64,000 nt of DNA, from the NCBI GenBank assembly GCA_963666575.2, contig CAXXYG010000023.1:1-64000 (forward strand). Reading direction: 5' to 3'. Source of the DNA: JABMQB01 sp963666575. GTDB lineage: Bacteria > Bacteroidota > Bacteroidia > Bacteroidales > Prolixibacteraceae. The first letter of the stretch is position 1, and each line of letters starts with the position of its first letter. The notes beneath the pieces are model-generated. The model ran no database searches. It had not been told where the DNA came from and saw only the letters and a list, made by a program, of their open reading frames with translations. Below, one piece after another: positions 9,497 through 18,197 of this stretch. The translations under genes and the position numbers were made by a program.

Positions 9497-9527
9497 AGAG
9501 ATTCTCATTTGAGGATCTCTTTTTTTT
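9497..9527 (+). terminator. Rho-independent terminator of the FadL-like gene
   Basis: AGAGATTCTCA and TGAGGATCTCT form an 11-bp stem with one G-T wobble and a tiny loop, directly followed by a run of eight T. Confidence 0.85.
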
Positions 9528-9584
9528 GTAGAAAAGATATTTAACCCTTGGATTTATCGGTTGGTAATTCTGATTTTTAACCTA

Positions 9585-10664
9585 TTAATTACCGAAAAAC
9601 AGATAAGACAATATTACCATTGTAGTTAAATAGAACAAGGGAAATATTACACGAAATAGTTTTAGTAAGTTTAATTTTTTTAATTTTGATTGTAACAGAC
9701 TATTGACAATAATTGCTATGATACTTAAAAAAATGAACAGATAACCTGCTATAATAATGGTTTCGATAAATGTATTGTAAGGTAATTTTGGAAGAATAGT
9801 TACTGAATAAAAATTAAAAGCTACAACGGTTAACATCAGAGTAAAACCGATTCCAATTTGGTTGCTAAAATCTTTTATCCAAAAAACAACAAACGATGCC
9901 ATAATGATAATAAATAGTGGAAATAAAACCTGCCACACAAAAAATCCGGACAACCTTTTAGCCTCTATTTCAAAAACTGCCCTTGAATAATAAATAGGAT
10001 GATTGTATAAATCTTCCAGTTCTTCGTACTCAATATTTTCAATGCGGGCATTCATTTTTTTTATATCCCATTTGTCTAATAAACGCGAACTTTCCTCAAT
10101 TTCGGGATACAATTTTAAATTGGTTAATACCAAATATCTTGTGTCGTACGAAAATGGTTCTACCACAACCTTAAAACGTTGTGTGTCAAACGGAAATTTT
10201 TTATAATACATATCTGATCCAAAAGTCCCGTTAAATCGCTCATCATACACTACTTTCCCATTTGGTTGGATCTCAAGACTTCTATTGTGTGTTTGCCGTG
10301 TACCTTGAATATTGATTAACTCGCAACTCGGGAACCAAATACCATTCTGAGTTAAATCATCTAATTGATCATTTTCATAAATGATAGTTCCTGTAGGAGT
10401 TTTGTGGTCAAATTTTAGCCTTTCATCAATCCACGAAATCATTAAATAACCATCAATCTGGTAGGATTCATCAACAGTGTTAACGTTAAAAAGGTTATTA
10501 ATATGAACTGATACTGATAATTCAATAGGGCCATTATCTGTTGTTGGAATTGTTATTTGATCTTCAAATGAATAACCCTGAAAATAGAACAGTGAAAAAA
10601 TAAAAAGAATAATTACTTTAAAGGAAGCAACGCCATTTTTAACTTGATTTATATTCTGTTTCAT
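9585..10664 (-). CDS. Prokaryotic pentameric ligand-gated ion channel (Cys-loop receptor family)
   Basis: 359 residues: a signal peptide (to about residue 32), an extracellular beta-sandwich (about 35-235) and four C-terminal membrane helices (about 240-262, 268-290, 299-322, 338-357). The N-terminal domain has the family pattern SVSVHINNLFNVNTVDESYQ, then ISWIDERL and the hallmark FPFD of the Cys-loop (residues 157-160). The two cysteines of the animal loop are absent, as in GLIC and ELIC. TM1 has the conserved proline (WQVLFPLF). Family knowledge: pLGICs are homopentameric cation or anion channels opened by protons, amines or other ligands. The long M3-M4 cytoplasmic loop of eukaryotes is absent, as in bacterial members. 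It is a single gene with no obvious partner, and its ligand is unknown. Confidence 0.88.
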   Translation of the reverse strand: MKQNINQVKNGVASFKVIILFIFSLFYFQGYSFEDQITIPTTDNGPIELSVSVHINNLFNVNTVDESYQIDGYLMISWIDERLKFDHKTPTGTIIYENDQLDDLTQNGIWFPSCELINIQGTRQTHNRSLEIQPNGKVVYDERFNGTFGSDMYYKKFPFDTQRFKVVVEPFSYDTRYLVLTNLKLYPEIEESSRLLDKWDIKKMNARIENIEYEELEDLYNHPIYYSRAVFEIEAKRLSGFFVWQVLFPLFIIIMASFVVFWIKDFSNQIGIGFTLMLTVVAFNFYSVTILPKLPYNTFIETIIIAGYLFIFLSIIAIIVNSLLQSKLKKLNLLKLFRVIFPLFYLTTMVILSYLFFGN

Positions 10665-11091
10665 TTTCTTTTAATTGGGAATGTTAAACTTATTTATAAA
10701 CTCAGCATTAATATAATTTGTAAGGGCATTTTCATTTGTACATTAAGCACCTCTTTTTATAACTATTAGGCTGATATTTTAATTGCCCATCGGTATTTAC
10801 AAATCTACAAATATCTTCTTAAGTAATCAACTGCAATTCATTAACTTGTGGTAAAAAATAATTCATGTCAACTTTAAGTTGAACGAGATATAACAAATGT
10901 GTATATTTTTTCTAAAATAATGTGTTTCGATAACACCATAAAACCAACTATTTGCATTTGGTATTCTGCCAAAGTAAATTCATTTAACCTTAATTAATAA
11001 CATGTTATCCTTTTAATAAAACCAGTCGGTATTTTATTTTTTTTCAATATTAAATAATGCCCTTAATTGCCTTGAAAATTGCAATAAAACA
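10665..11091. other. Non-coding divergent intergenic region
   Basis: 427 AT-rich bases lie between the divergent ion-channel gene and the TonB-receptor gene. I see no plausible ORF, RNA gene or strong terminator. It must contain both promoters, but no exact TAnnTTTG box stands out. Confidence 0.5.
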
Positions 11092-13242
11092 ATGAAGACA
11101 TTATTTACACTACTTTTTTTTATTCTGTTTTTTCTGAATTTAAATGGACAATCAATTTTAAGTGGTTCTATTCAAACCAAAAAAGGGGAGCCCGTTGCTG
11201 GAGCAAATATTTATATAAAAAATACATTTGAGGGTACAAGCTCTGATTCAGCAGGGCAATTTTTACTTCAAACCAAGTTAAGCGGAAACCAGATTCTTGT
11301 GGTTAGTTTTTTGGGTTATACAAATAATGAACAGAATATTGCTCTGGCTAATGACACAATTAATTTTTCAATTATTCTAATTGAAGATAAAACCAGCCTA
11401 GATGAAGTAGTGATATCGGCGGGCAGTTTTGAGGCAGGCGATGAAAAAAAATCAGCGGTTTTAAATACCCTTGATATGGCAACCAATGCACAAGGATTTG
11501 GCGACATTTTTATGTCGATAAATGCTTTGCCGGGTACAAGTACTGCCGACGATGAAGGAGGTCTGCTGGTTAGGGGAGGGGAACGGTATGAAACTAAAAC
11601 ATTTATCGACGGATTGCTGGTTGAAAGCCCTTACACTGCTAAAATGTCAAATGTCCCTGTTCGGGGTAAATTTTCTCCTATGTTATTTAGAGGTACTGTA
11701 TTTAGTACCGGCGGTTATACTGCTGAATTTGGGCAGGCATTGTCATCGGCTTTGATACTTAATTCTATTGCATTCCCAAAAGAGGATGAAACAAATATTG
11801 CACTTTACACGTCAGCAGCTAATTTAACAAAAATCAAAAAATGGAGAAATACATCATTGTCTTCTATTACACAATATATGAATATTGAACCTTTTTATAA
11901 AATTGCCGGATCGAATTTTAATTGGGAAAAAGCGCCTGAAAGTTTTTCGGAAACGCTTGTTTTTCGCAAAAAAATCAGCAAAACAGGTCTTTTAAAAGCC
12001 ATGGGATTTATTACTGCCGACAACAGTTCCCTGTTTTATCCGAATATGGACACAGAAACTGATGATTTAATCAACTTAAAAAACCGTAATTATTTTTTTC
12101 TTTCCTCCTATAAAACCGAAATAGGGAAATCAATCTTACATACAGGTATGTCGTTTAACCGCGATAGGATAAATATGAAAATCAATAACGATTCGAATAA
12201 TGACCTGAACCAATCATCACAACTAAAATTGACTATTTCTAAAATTCCTTCTGAAAAGTTTTCAATTAAACTTGGTGGAGATATCTATTATAAGCGTTTC
12301 AGCAGGAGTTATCGTGATTTTAAAAGCAGTTCAATTTACAAATGGGACTTTGAAACCTTTAATACATCCCTTTTTGCTGAATCGTATATCCGAGTAGGCA
12401 ATAAAATAGCGGTAAGGCCAGGCATAAGGTTCGAACACCTTGGATTAATTAACAAAGCCAAATTTTCACCCCGGTTTTCGGCAGCATATCAAATAAATTC
12501 TGCCAGCCAGTTTTCGTTGGCGTATGGCCAGTTTACACAATTGCCCGAAGACAATAACCTCTTATATAATACTGGTTTACAACCCGAACAAGCCACACAT
12601 TTTATTTTGAATTATCAGGTTATTAAAAACAACCGTACATTCCGTTTCGAAACGTATTACAAAGATTATTCGAACCTGGTGAAATACGATTCACTCTATG
12701 CAATTATGCCTGGCGCGTATTCAAATACCGGAACCGGTTATGCCCAGGGGATTGATGTTTTTTTTCGCGACAGGCAAACCATCAGAAACGGTGATTTTTG
12801 GTTAGCCTATTCATTCATCGACAGTAAACGTAATTACAGAGATTTTGAATTTAATCGAACTCCCGGATTTGTAACACGGCACAACCTTTCAGTTCAATAT
12901 AAACACTATTTCGAAAAATTAGATGCCTATCTAACTTCCAATTACAATTTTGCATCGGGAAGGCCATATATGGACCCTAACTTTGGGAATAAAATGTTCG
13001 AAACAAAACAGTATCACAACCTTAGTTCGGGCTTTTTTTATTTTACCGAATGGTTTGGGAAATTTACAATGTTACATGTTCAGGTTACCAACTTATTGGG
13101 TTTTAACCATGTTTTTGGGTATCAGTTTGCTACCAATCCCGACATTACGGGTCGCTACCGGGCCTATCCGGTTCTGCCTTCAAGTAAACGTATGATTTTA
13201 TTTGGTATTTACATTTGCCTTCAAAATAAAACTGAGTTCTAA
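11092..13242 (+). CDS. TonB-dependent receptor with CarboxypepD_reg-like N-terminal domain
   Basis: 716 residues with a signal peptide ending near NLNGQ. Residues 23-110 form a carboxypeptidase-regulatory-like beta domain (GEPVAGANIYIKNTFEGTSS, then VVSFLGYT) typical of Bacteroidota receptors. The plug follows at about 110-225 (LLVRGGERYETKTFIDGLLV, GGYTAEFGQALSSAL), then a beta-barrel to the C-terminus. The barrel is shorter than in SusC proteins and there is no SusD neighbour. Family knowledge: energised by TonB-ExbBD, such receptors import siderophores, metals, vitamins or small organics. The next three genes on the strand (TPR-like protein, LytS kinase, LytTR regulator) may form a sensing or uptake module with it. 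Substrate unknown. Confidence 0.9.
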   Translation: MKTLFTLLFFILFFLNLNGQSILSGSIQTKKGEPVAGANIYIKNTFEGTSSDSAGQFLLQTKLSGNQILVVSFLGYTNNEQNIALANDTINFSIILIEDKTSLDEVVISAGSFEAGDEKKSAVLNTLDMATNAQGFGDIFMSINALPGTSTADDEGGLLVRGGERYETKTFIDGLLVESPYTAKMSNVPVRGKFSPMLFRGTVFSTGGYTAEFGQALSSALILNSIAFPKEDETNIALYTSAANLTKIKKWRNTSLSSITQYMNIEPFYKIAGSNFNWEKAPESFSETLVFRKKISKTGLLKAMGFITADNSSLFYPNMDTETDDLINLKNRNYFFLSSYKTEIGKSILHTGMSFNRDRINMKINNDSNNDLNQSSQLKLTISKIPSEKFSIKLGGDIYYKRFSRSYRDFKSSSIYKWDFETFNTSLFAESYIRVGNKIAVRPGIRFEHLGLINKAKFSPRFSAAYQINSASQFSLAYGQFTQLPEDNNLLYNTGLQPEQATHFILNYQVIKNNRTFRFETYYKDYSNLVKYDSLYAIMPGAYSNTGTGYAQGIDVFFRDRQTIRNGDFWLAYSFIDSKRNYRDFEFNRTPGFVTRHNLSVQYKHYFEKLDAYLTSNYNFASGRPYMDPNFGNKMFETKQYHNLSSGFFYFTEWFGKFTMLHVQVTNLLGFNHVFGYQFATNPDITGRYRAYPVLPSSKRMILFGIYICLQNKTEF

Positions 13243-13268
13243 AATTCTAATCATTAAAGTTTTAAATT

Positions 13269-13919
13269 ATGAAAAAAATATACTTGTTTATTTTTCTGTT
13301 GTTTTTCACTTTTTCAGTTTTTGCCCAGGATACATCATATCATCCAGTTTTAAAAGATGCCATTCTTAAATCAAACCAAGGTTATTTATCTGAAAATTTT
13401 TATGAATTGGCAAATGCTTGCGAGCGGATTATAACCGTCAAACCAAATGACTGGTTGCCATATTATTACAGTGGTTATGCTTATATAAATATGAGTTTTA
13501 TTGAAAAAGAACCGGATGAAAAAGAAGCTTTCTGCAAAAAAGCAAAAACAATGATTAACAAAACAAAGGAATTAAATCCCAGTGAATCGGAAGTAGATGT
13601 GTTGGAAGCATTACTTTGTTATGCATTGATGGAAATATCGCCTATGGTAAGTGGCCCCTTAAATTTACCAAAAGCCAATAAAGCTTTAAAAAGGGCTCAG
13701 GAAAAAAATCCGGAGAATCCGAGAAGTTATTATTTGAAAGGGAAATCAACAATGTATATGCCTGCATTTATGGGGGGTGGGAAAGAAGTAGCCGTACCAT
13801 TGTTTCAAAAAGCCCTGGAGCTATTCGACAAATATATTCCTGAGACGGAAGTCCATCCTTCCTGGGGACAAAGCGATGCAAAAAGCCTTTTGGAAAAATG
13901 CCAAAAAGCTTCAGAATAA
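13269..13919 (+). CDS. Exported TPR-like protein of unknown function
   Basis: 216 residues with a clear signal peptide (to FSVFAQ, about residue 20). The mature protein is helical with TPR-like spacing: a helix pair around ELANACERIITVKPNDWLPY, one around AKTMINKTKELNPSESEV, and one around ANKALKRAQEKNPENPRSY with Pro-Asn at the turns. It starts 26 bases after the TonB-receptor stop, so co-transcription is likely, and periplasmic residence near the receptor or the following sensor kinase is plausible. No catalytic motif is visible. Confidence 0.7.
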   Translation: MKKIYLFIFLLFFTFSVFAQDTSYHPVLKDAILKSNQGYLSENFYELANACERIITVKPNDWLPYYYSGYAYINMSFIEKEPDEKEAFCKKAKTMINKTKELNPSESEVDVLEALLCYALMEISPMVSGPLNLPKANKALKRAQEKNPENPRSYYLKGKSTMYMPAFMGGGKEVAVPLFQKALELFDKYIPETEVHPSWGQSDAKSLLEKCQKASE

Positions 13920-13989
13920 TCTGATTCAATAAAAAGTTGCCCTTTTAATTAAGGATTTGAATGTGTAGTTTTAATCAGGAATTTAATGT

Positions 13990-15030
13990 ATGGTAATTCA
14001 ATTCATAAAAAAACACTATAAAAAGATTTTAAGGTATGTGGTTTCTCCCATTTCCATTGGATTGGTAATCATTTTAATGTCGTATCCTAAAGGAATATTT
14101 CAGATCGATATTCTTTCGTATGCCTGTATATATTCCTATTCAATAGGTATCCCTTTTATGTTTTTTTCTGAATTGATTGAACTGAAGCTAGAAAAGCGTA
14201 TTCGTTGGCTTGATAAACCGCTTAAACGTTTTCTAATTACAGCTTTATTTGAAACAGTTCTGGCTTTTATATTAATTCTGATAATTCACTATTTTTTCTT
14301 TTTCAGGATTCGGGGAGAAGATATGCCCGAACTGTTTGACCGTACAATCAATGCATTTATATATGCTACTTTTTTTGTTGTTTTGAGTGTATTGACCAAA
14401 AACACAATTTTTTTTCTGAAAAACTGGAAACAGGCGGCAGTAAATGAGGAAAAGTTAAAACGGGAAATTCTTTCGGCTGAATTTGAAACTTTAAAAAGTC
14501 AGGTTAATCCACATTTTCTGTTTAATAACCTAACTGCTCTGACATCTCTTGTTTATAAGGACCAGGATAAAGCAGCTCAATTTATAGGCCAATTGGCCGA
14601 TGTGTATCGATATGTTTTGGATTTTCAAGAAAAAGAAGTGGTTGATTTATTTACCGAAAAAAAACTACTAAATAGTGTTGCCTACCTTTACCGAATCAGG
14701 CATGAAAATAGTTTGCAATTAGAAATAAATGTGCCCGATGAAAAAAACAAATATATTATTCCGATGGCCTTGCAAATGCTGCTTGAAAATGCTATCAAAC
14801 ACAACACTCTCTCCGCTTTAAAGCCATTAATAGTACAGATTAATATGGAGGAGGATTATATTGTCATGAAAAATAATCTTCAGCTCAAAACAGCAATTTT
14901 GCATTCTAATAAACTTGGAATAAATAATATACAATCGAGGTATAGCCATTTAACTGACAAAAAAGTAATCATAAAAAAAACAGAAGATTATTATCTTGTA
15001 AAACTTCCATTATTAAACAATAAATCATGA
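13990..15030 (+). CDS. LytS/YehU-type sensor histidine kinase
   Basis: 346 residues: four predicted membrane helices in the first 145 (about 18-32, 40-60, 80-104, 120-143) with short loops, then a His_kinase domain. The phospho-acceptor region is QVNPHFLFNNL with His175, and the ATP-binding part has the N-box LQMLLENAIKHN and a G-box NKLGINNIQSRY. No periplasmic sensor domain is present, so the signal is likely perceived in the membrane. The stop overlaps the start of the LytTR regulator by four bases, a coupled pair. Family knowledge: these systems often control envelope, quorum or metabolite-responsive genes; targets here may include the upstream TonB receptor. Confidence 0.9.
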   Translation: MVIQFIKKHYKKILRYVVSPISIGLVIILMSYPKGIFQIDILSYACIYSYSIGIPFMFFSELIELKLEKRIRWLDKPLKRFLITALFETVLAFILILIIHYFFFFRIRGEDMPELFDRTINAFIYATFFVVLSVLTKNTIFFLKNWKQAAVNEEKLKREILSAEFETLKSQVNPHFLFNNLTALTSLVYKDQDKAAQFIGQLADVYRYVLDFQEKEVVDLFTEKKLLNSVAYLYRIRHENSLQLEINVPDEKNKYIIPMALQMLLENAIKHNTLSALKPLIVQINMEEDYIVMKNNLQLKTAILHSNKLGINNIQSRYSHLTDKKVIIKKTEDYYLVKLPLLNNKS

Positions 15031-15797
15031 TAAATGCTTTAATCATTGAAGATGAAAAGCCTGCTGCAGAATACCTGCAGCGGTTGATAAATTCATACAG
15101 CTACAAAATCACGATTGGAGCGGTTATTGATTCAGTAAAAGGAGCAGTTGAATGGTTTAATACTAACCCACAGCCCGATTTGGTATTTATGGATATCCAA
15201 CTTTCAGATGGATTAAGTTTTGAGATATTTGATTTTGTGCCTGTTATGTGCCCGGTTATTTTTACCACTGCTTATGAAGAATATGCTATCAAAGCATTTA
15301 AAGTAAACAGCATCGATTATTTGTTAAAACCGGTAAAAGCTGAAAGCCTGCTTTTTGCCATTGAAAAGTTTTTATCGCAAACAAATTCAAAATTAAAGCC
15401 TGATGGTAATTTATTTCAGTATCAGGTGGGTCAGGTAATGCAATTGCTCACTCAACGGTTTAAATCACGTTTTGTGGTGAATGCCGGTGTCCATATCCGG
15501 TCAATTGAAACCGCAAATATCGCCTGTTTTTACAGCCTCCATAAAAACACTTTCTTACTTGAAAATTCTGAAAAATTATACGACATTAATTATTCATTGG
15601 AGCAGCTCGAGCAATTAACCAATCCCGACCTGTTTTTTAGGATCAACAGAAAGTACCTTGTTAACAGGAATGGAATTACCGATATTATTTCTTTTTCGGC
15701 AAATAAACTCAAAATAAAAATAATACACGTAAAAGATGATGATACTTTTGTCAGCAGGAGCAGGCTGAAGGATTTTAAGCAATGGCTGGAGATGTAA
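15027..15797 (+). CDS. LytTR-family response regulator
   Basis: 256 residues: an N-terminal receiver domain (acidic pair E8-D9, phospho-acceptor D56 in LVFMDIQLS, Thr-Ala in IFTTAYEE, Lys in YLLKPVKA) and a C-terminal LytTR DNA-binding domain (about 150-256, FYSLHKNTFLL to FFRINRKYLVNRNGI and FVSRSRLKDFKQWL). It is the cognate partner of the overlapping LytS-type kinase. LytTR domains bind paired imperfect repeats; I did not identify such a pair in the window. Confidence 0.92.
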   Translation: MINALIIEDEKPAAEYLQRLINSYSYKITIGAVIDSVKGAVEWFNTNPQPDLVFMDIQLSDGLSFEIFDFVPVMCPVIFTTAYEEYAIKAFKVNSIDYLLKPVKAESLLFAIEKFLSQTNSKLKPDGNLFQYQVGQVMQLLTQRFKSRFVVNAGVHIRSIETANIACFYSLHKNTFLLENSEKLYDINYSLEQLEQLTNPDLFFRINRKYLVNRNGITDIISFSANKLKIKIIHVKDDDTFVSRSRLKDFKQWLEM

Positions 15798-15843
15798 TTA
15801 AAAATAATATATTCGCCACTACATTTCGCAAAAACAAATGATT

Positions 15844-16374
15844 TTATTTTATCTGCTTCCGTACAGCATCAATTATTGCCAACCTAAAGCGGTACAATGA
15901 GTAAGTTGCACCTGTAACACAATCAACGTCCATAAAATCCTGTTTGTCTACTAATTGTTTTTCATATAAAGGGTAAGCTATAAAAGGAGTTGTTCCAACT
16001 ACCGACATATCTCGGCAATAAGCAGTGTTGTTTTGTTTGCCATGTCCATCAGTATGAATTTCATCATAATCGGCCTTTACAACTTTCTCATTTTTTACCG
16101 TAAATTTTATGACGTGCTTGTAGTTAAAATCATCGTATGGTGATTCTCCATAATATTCACCATCAGGAATATCAAAATCGGAATTTATTTTTTCTTTTTG
16201 AAGATACTCGGCAAATTTTTTACTCACTGTGTCAGTTGGCGAGCGCTCAATAATCCAATGCATTTCGGTGAATGAATTTTTGATATTAGGTTGTTTTGTT
16301 TCCTGTGCTGAAACGGTTAAACAGGAGTTTCCAAAAATTAAAAGTGTTAAAAGTAAGGAGGTACAGAATCTCAT
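15844..16374 (-). CDS. Exported FMN-binding-domain-like protein
   Basis: The start at 16374 gives a clean signal peptide (MRFCTSLLLTLLIFGNSC, ending VSAQ). A longer start at 16443 would place 23 polar residues before it and is less likely. The mature part has the FMN-binding domain pattern: DGEYYGESPYDDFNYKHVIK near the start (DGxYxG, then a basic strand), and a C-terminal DCVTGATYSLYRFRLAI matching the [S/T]GAT[S/T] motif, where FMN is bound covalently to threonine in NqrC/RnfG-type proteins. This suggests an extracytoplasmic electron carrier. It is convergent with the LytTR gene and has no visible partner oxidoreductase. The assignment rests on motif pattern only. Confidence 0.6.
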   Translation of the reverse strand: MRFCTSLLLTLLIFGNSCLTVSAQETKQPNIKNSFTEMHWIIERSPTDTVSKKFAEYLQKEKINSDFDIPDGEYYGESPYDDFNYKHVIKFTVKNEKVVKADYDEIHTDGHGKQNNTAYCRDMSVVGTTPFIAYPLYEKQLVDKQDFMDVDCVTGATYSLYRFRLAIIDAVRKQIK

Positions 16375-16618
16375 TTCAGATGGTTTAAAAGTTTGGTTAA
16401 GTTTTTTATTGTCTTTGTTGGAGTTAGGACATATCATTTGCATTTTACCCTTACCAACTATAATTATTTTTTGATTTAGTAAGTTAAAAAGAAGGAACCT
16501 AATTTTTGAGGCAGGAATGAATTTTTAATAGGACAATAATAATCCATCACATACTTAAACCATTATTTGGTGTAGGTCAAATGGATGAAAAAATGGAGGT
16601 TTTAAAAGCTTTTAAATT

Positions 16619-17509
16619 TTAGCTTATAAACTGGTAAATATCTTTTGAAGTATAATTAGGAGTTGCTCCGGCTTTTGATGCCACAAAAGCACCCGTTGCA
16701 CAGGCATATTCAAGGGCTTTATCGGGTGTTTGTTGATTCATTAATGAACCAATGAGTCCGGCTAAAAATGAATCGCCTGCGCCAACTGTATCAACAGTAG
16801 TTACTTTAAACCCCATGTTTTCATAAAATTTATTTTCAAAATATAATAGAGCACCATTTGCTCCGCGTGTTATGCAAACCAACTCACATTCAAATTTTTC
16901 AGAAATCCAGGTTGTTAATTCTTTTTCAGTACCAGATTTGCCGTACCAACCAGCAATTTCCAAAAGTTCATCATCGTTAAGTTTTACCATTTCGCTGATT
17001 TGCAGGAATTCTTCAATGATTTCTTTTGAATTATAGGGAGGGCGCAAATTAACATCAAATAGTTTTGTTGTATTATTTTTTAAAAGTTGTTTTAAGGTAT
17101 TTCTGGTAGTGGTATCTCTCGACGCCAGTGACCCAAAAACAATCAATCCTGCCTGCTCTGCAAGGCCACTAAGTGTTTTGTTTGAAAGAATGTTATCCCA
17201 TGCAACAGGGTGGCAAATTTCATAAGTAGCATTGTTGTCTTTGTCTAAATGCACCAGTACCTGGCTGGTTGGGAGTGTTTTATCAGTTTGGATCGTATCG
17301 GTATCTATGCCTTCTGTTTTCAGGAAATCGATGAGTTCTTGTCCTAATTTATCATTTCCAATGCGGGAAATGAGGTTGGGTGATAAACCTTGCCTCTTTA
17401 AATGAACAGCCACATTCAGTGGAGCACCTCCTGCATTTGCACCTGTTGGTAACATGTCCCAAAGCACTTCACCAAAACATATAATACTCTTATTTTTAAA
17501 GGCTAGCAT
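16619..17509 (-). CDS. PfkB-family carbohydrate kinase (fructokinase-like)
   Basis: 296 residues, normal for the ribokinase/PfkB family. It starts with IICFGEVLWDMLPTG, has the GGAPLNVAVHLKRQG substrate motif, and ends with signature 2, DTVGAGDSFLAGL, whose aspartate is the catalytic base. This spacing and the GEVLWDxxP start are typical of bacterial fructokinases. Family knowledge: the enzyme phosphorylates fructose or a related sugar with ATP in the cytoplasm. No sugar transporter is adjacent. A TATTTTTG promoter-like box lies on the minus strand at 17533-17540. Confidence 0.85.
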   Translation of the reverse strand: MLAFKNKSIICFGEVLWDMLPTGANAGGAPLNVAVHLKRQGLSPNLISRIGNDKLGQELIDFLKTEGIDTDTIQTDKTLPTSQVLVHLDKDNNATYEICHPVAWDNILSNKTLSGLAEQAGLIVFGSLASRDTTTRNTLKQLLKNNTTKLFDVNLRPPYNSKEIIEEFLQISEMVKLNDDELLEIAGWYGKSGTEKELTTWISEKFECELVCITRGANGALLYFENKFYENMGFKVTTVDTVGAGDSFLAGLIGSLMNQQTPDKALEYACATGAFVASKAGATPNYTSKDIYQFIS

Positions 17510-17577
17510 AGTGTTTTATTTTTTGAATGAAACAAAAATAGGAAAATGGTTTAAGTTGAAGTAATAATTTATAATTT

Positions 17578-17612
17578 TTTGATTTTATAAATGAATAAAA
17601 TATTTATATTTG
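17578..17612 (+). promoter_or_regulatory. Putative Bacteroidota-type promoter of tRNA-His
   Basis: TTTG (17578-17581), 23 bases, then TATATTTG (17605-17612) fits the TTTG / TAnnTTTG promoter pattern, though the spacer is slightly long. It ends 18 bases before the tRNA. Confidence 0.45.
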
Positions 17613-17630
17613 CACCGCGAAAACAACATG

Positions 17631-17704
17631 GTGGATGTAGTTCAGTTGGTTAGAACGCTGGATTGTGGTTCCAGAGGTCGCCGGTTCAAATCCGGTCTTC
17701 CACC
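17631..17704 (+). tRNA. tRNA-His (anticodon GTG)
   Basis: A cloverleaf folds: acceptor GTGGATG with CTTCCAC, D-arm GTTC..GAAC, anticodon stem CTGGA/TCCAG with loop TTGTGGT (anticodon GTG), variable AGGTC and T-arm GCCGG TTCAAAT CCGGT. The G at 17630 can serve as the G(-1) typical of tRNA-His, opposite C73 (17704). CCA is not fully encoded. One acceptor pair (6-67) is T-T. It is flanked by a promoter-like box and a terminator, so it is a single-gene unit. Confidence 0.95.
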
Positions 17705-17709
17705 CACTT

Positions 17710-17739
17710 AAAGCACTCGATTTATCGGGTGCTTTTTTT
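17710..17739 (+). terminator. Rho-independent terminator after tRNA-His
   Basis: AAAGCACTCGAT and ATCGGGTGCTTT form a stem with one wobble and a short loop, followed by a T-run. Confidence 0.8.
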
Positions 17740-17824
17740 GTTAATACATTTATATGAGGCTGATTAAGAGTATTTGATCTGTAATACATCTATGGTGTGA
17801 ATCTTTTAGAGCTTCTTTTAAAAA

Positions 17825-18112
17825 CTAAACTTGCATTAAAATAATCCCAAGTACTACTGTTGCGATTATTAAAATAATAATTAAAAAAATGCCCAACTGG
17901 TACTTTTTATTGTAGTGCTCATTCTCCTTATTAATCTTTAAAAGTAAAGCTTTTGGCGCTTTTTTTAATATAAGTTTGTTTTTTTTGTAATGTAGTCCAG
18001 CATATTCATCTTTTATTTTGTTGAATTTAGCTCGACGCTCTTTAACATTGTTCCTGTTGTTTTTGAGGCTGGTAATCATATCTTGCATGAAGCCTCCACC
18101 ACCACCTGGCAT
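17825..18112 (-). CDS. Small hypothetical membrane protein
   Basis: 95 residues: a Gly-rich start (MPGGGGGFMQDMITSLKNNR), a strongly basic helical middle rich in Lys and Arg, and one C-terminal membrane helix (about residues 72-92, LGIFLIIILIIATVVLGIIL). The basic part would lie in the cytoplasm. I recognise no named family, but the layout and clean codon structure look real. It is a single gene, divergent from mobA. Confidence 0.6.
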   Translation of the reverse strand: MPGGGGGFMQDMITSLKNNRNNVKERRAKFNKIKDEYAGLHYKKNKLILKKAPKALLLKINKENEHYNKKYQLGIFLIIILIIATVVLGIILMQV

Positions 18113-18197
18113 TTTGTTAGAGTTTAAAGGTTCGAAAAATGGAATTTTAGTTCCTTCAATTTACAAAAAAAAACTTTATTAAGCTTTAATTTGTACT

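Noticed and set aside
17604..17789. Minus-strand ORF across tRNA-His
   Set aside because: It covers the tRNA and its terminator, so it is not a protein gene.
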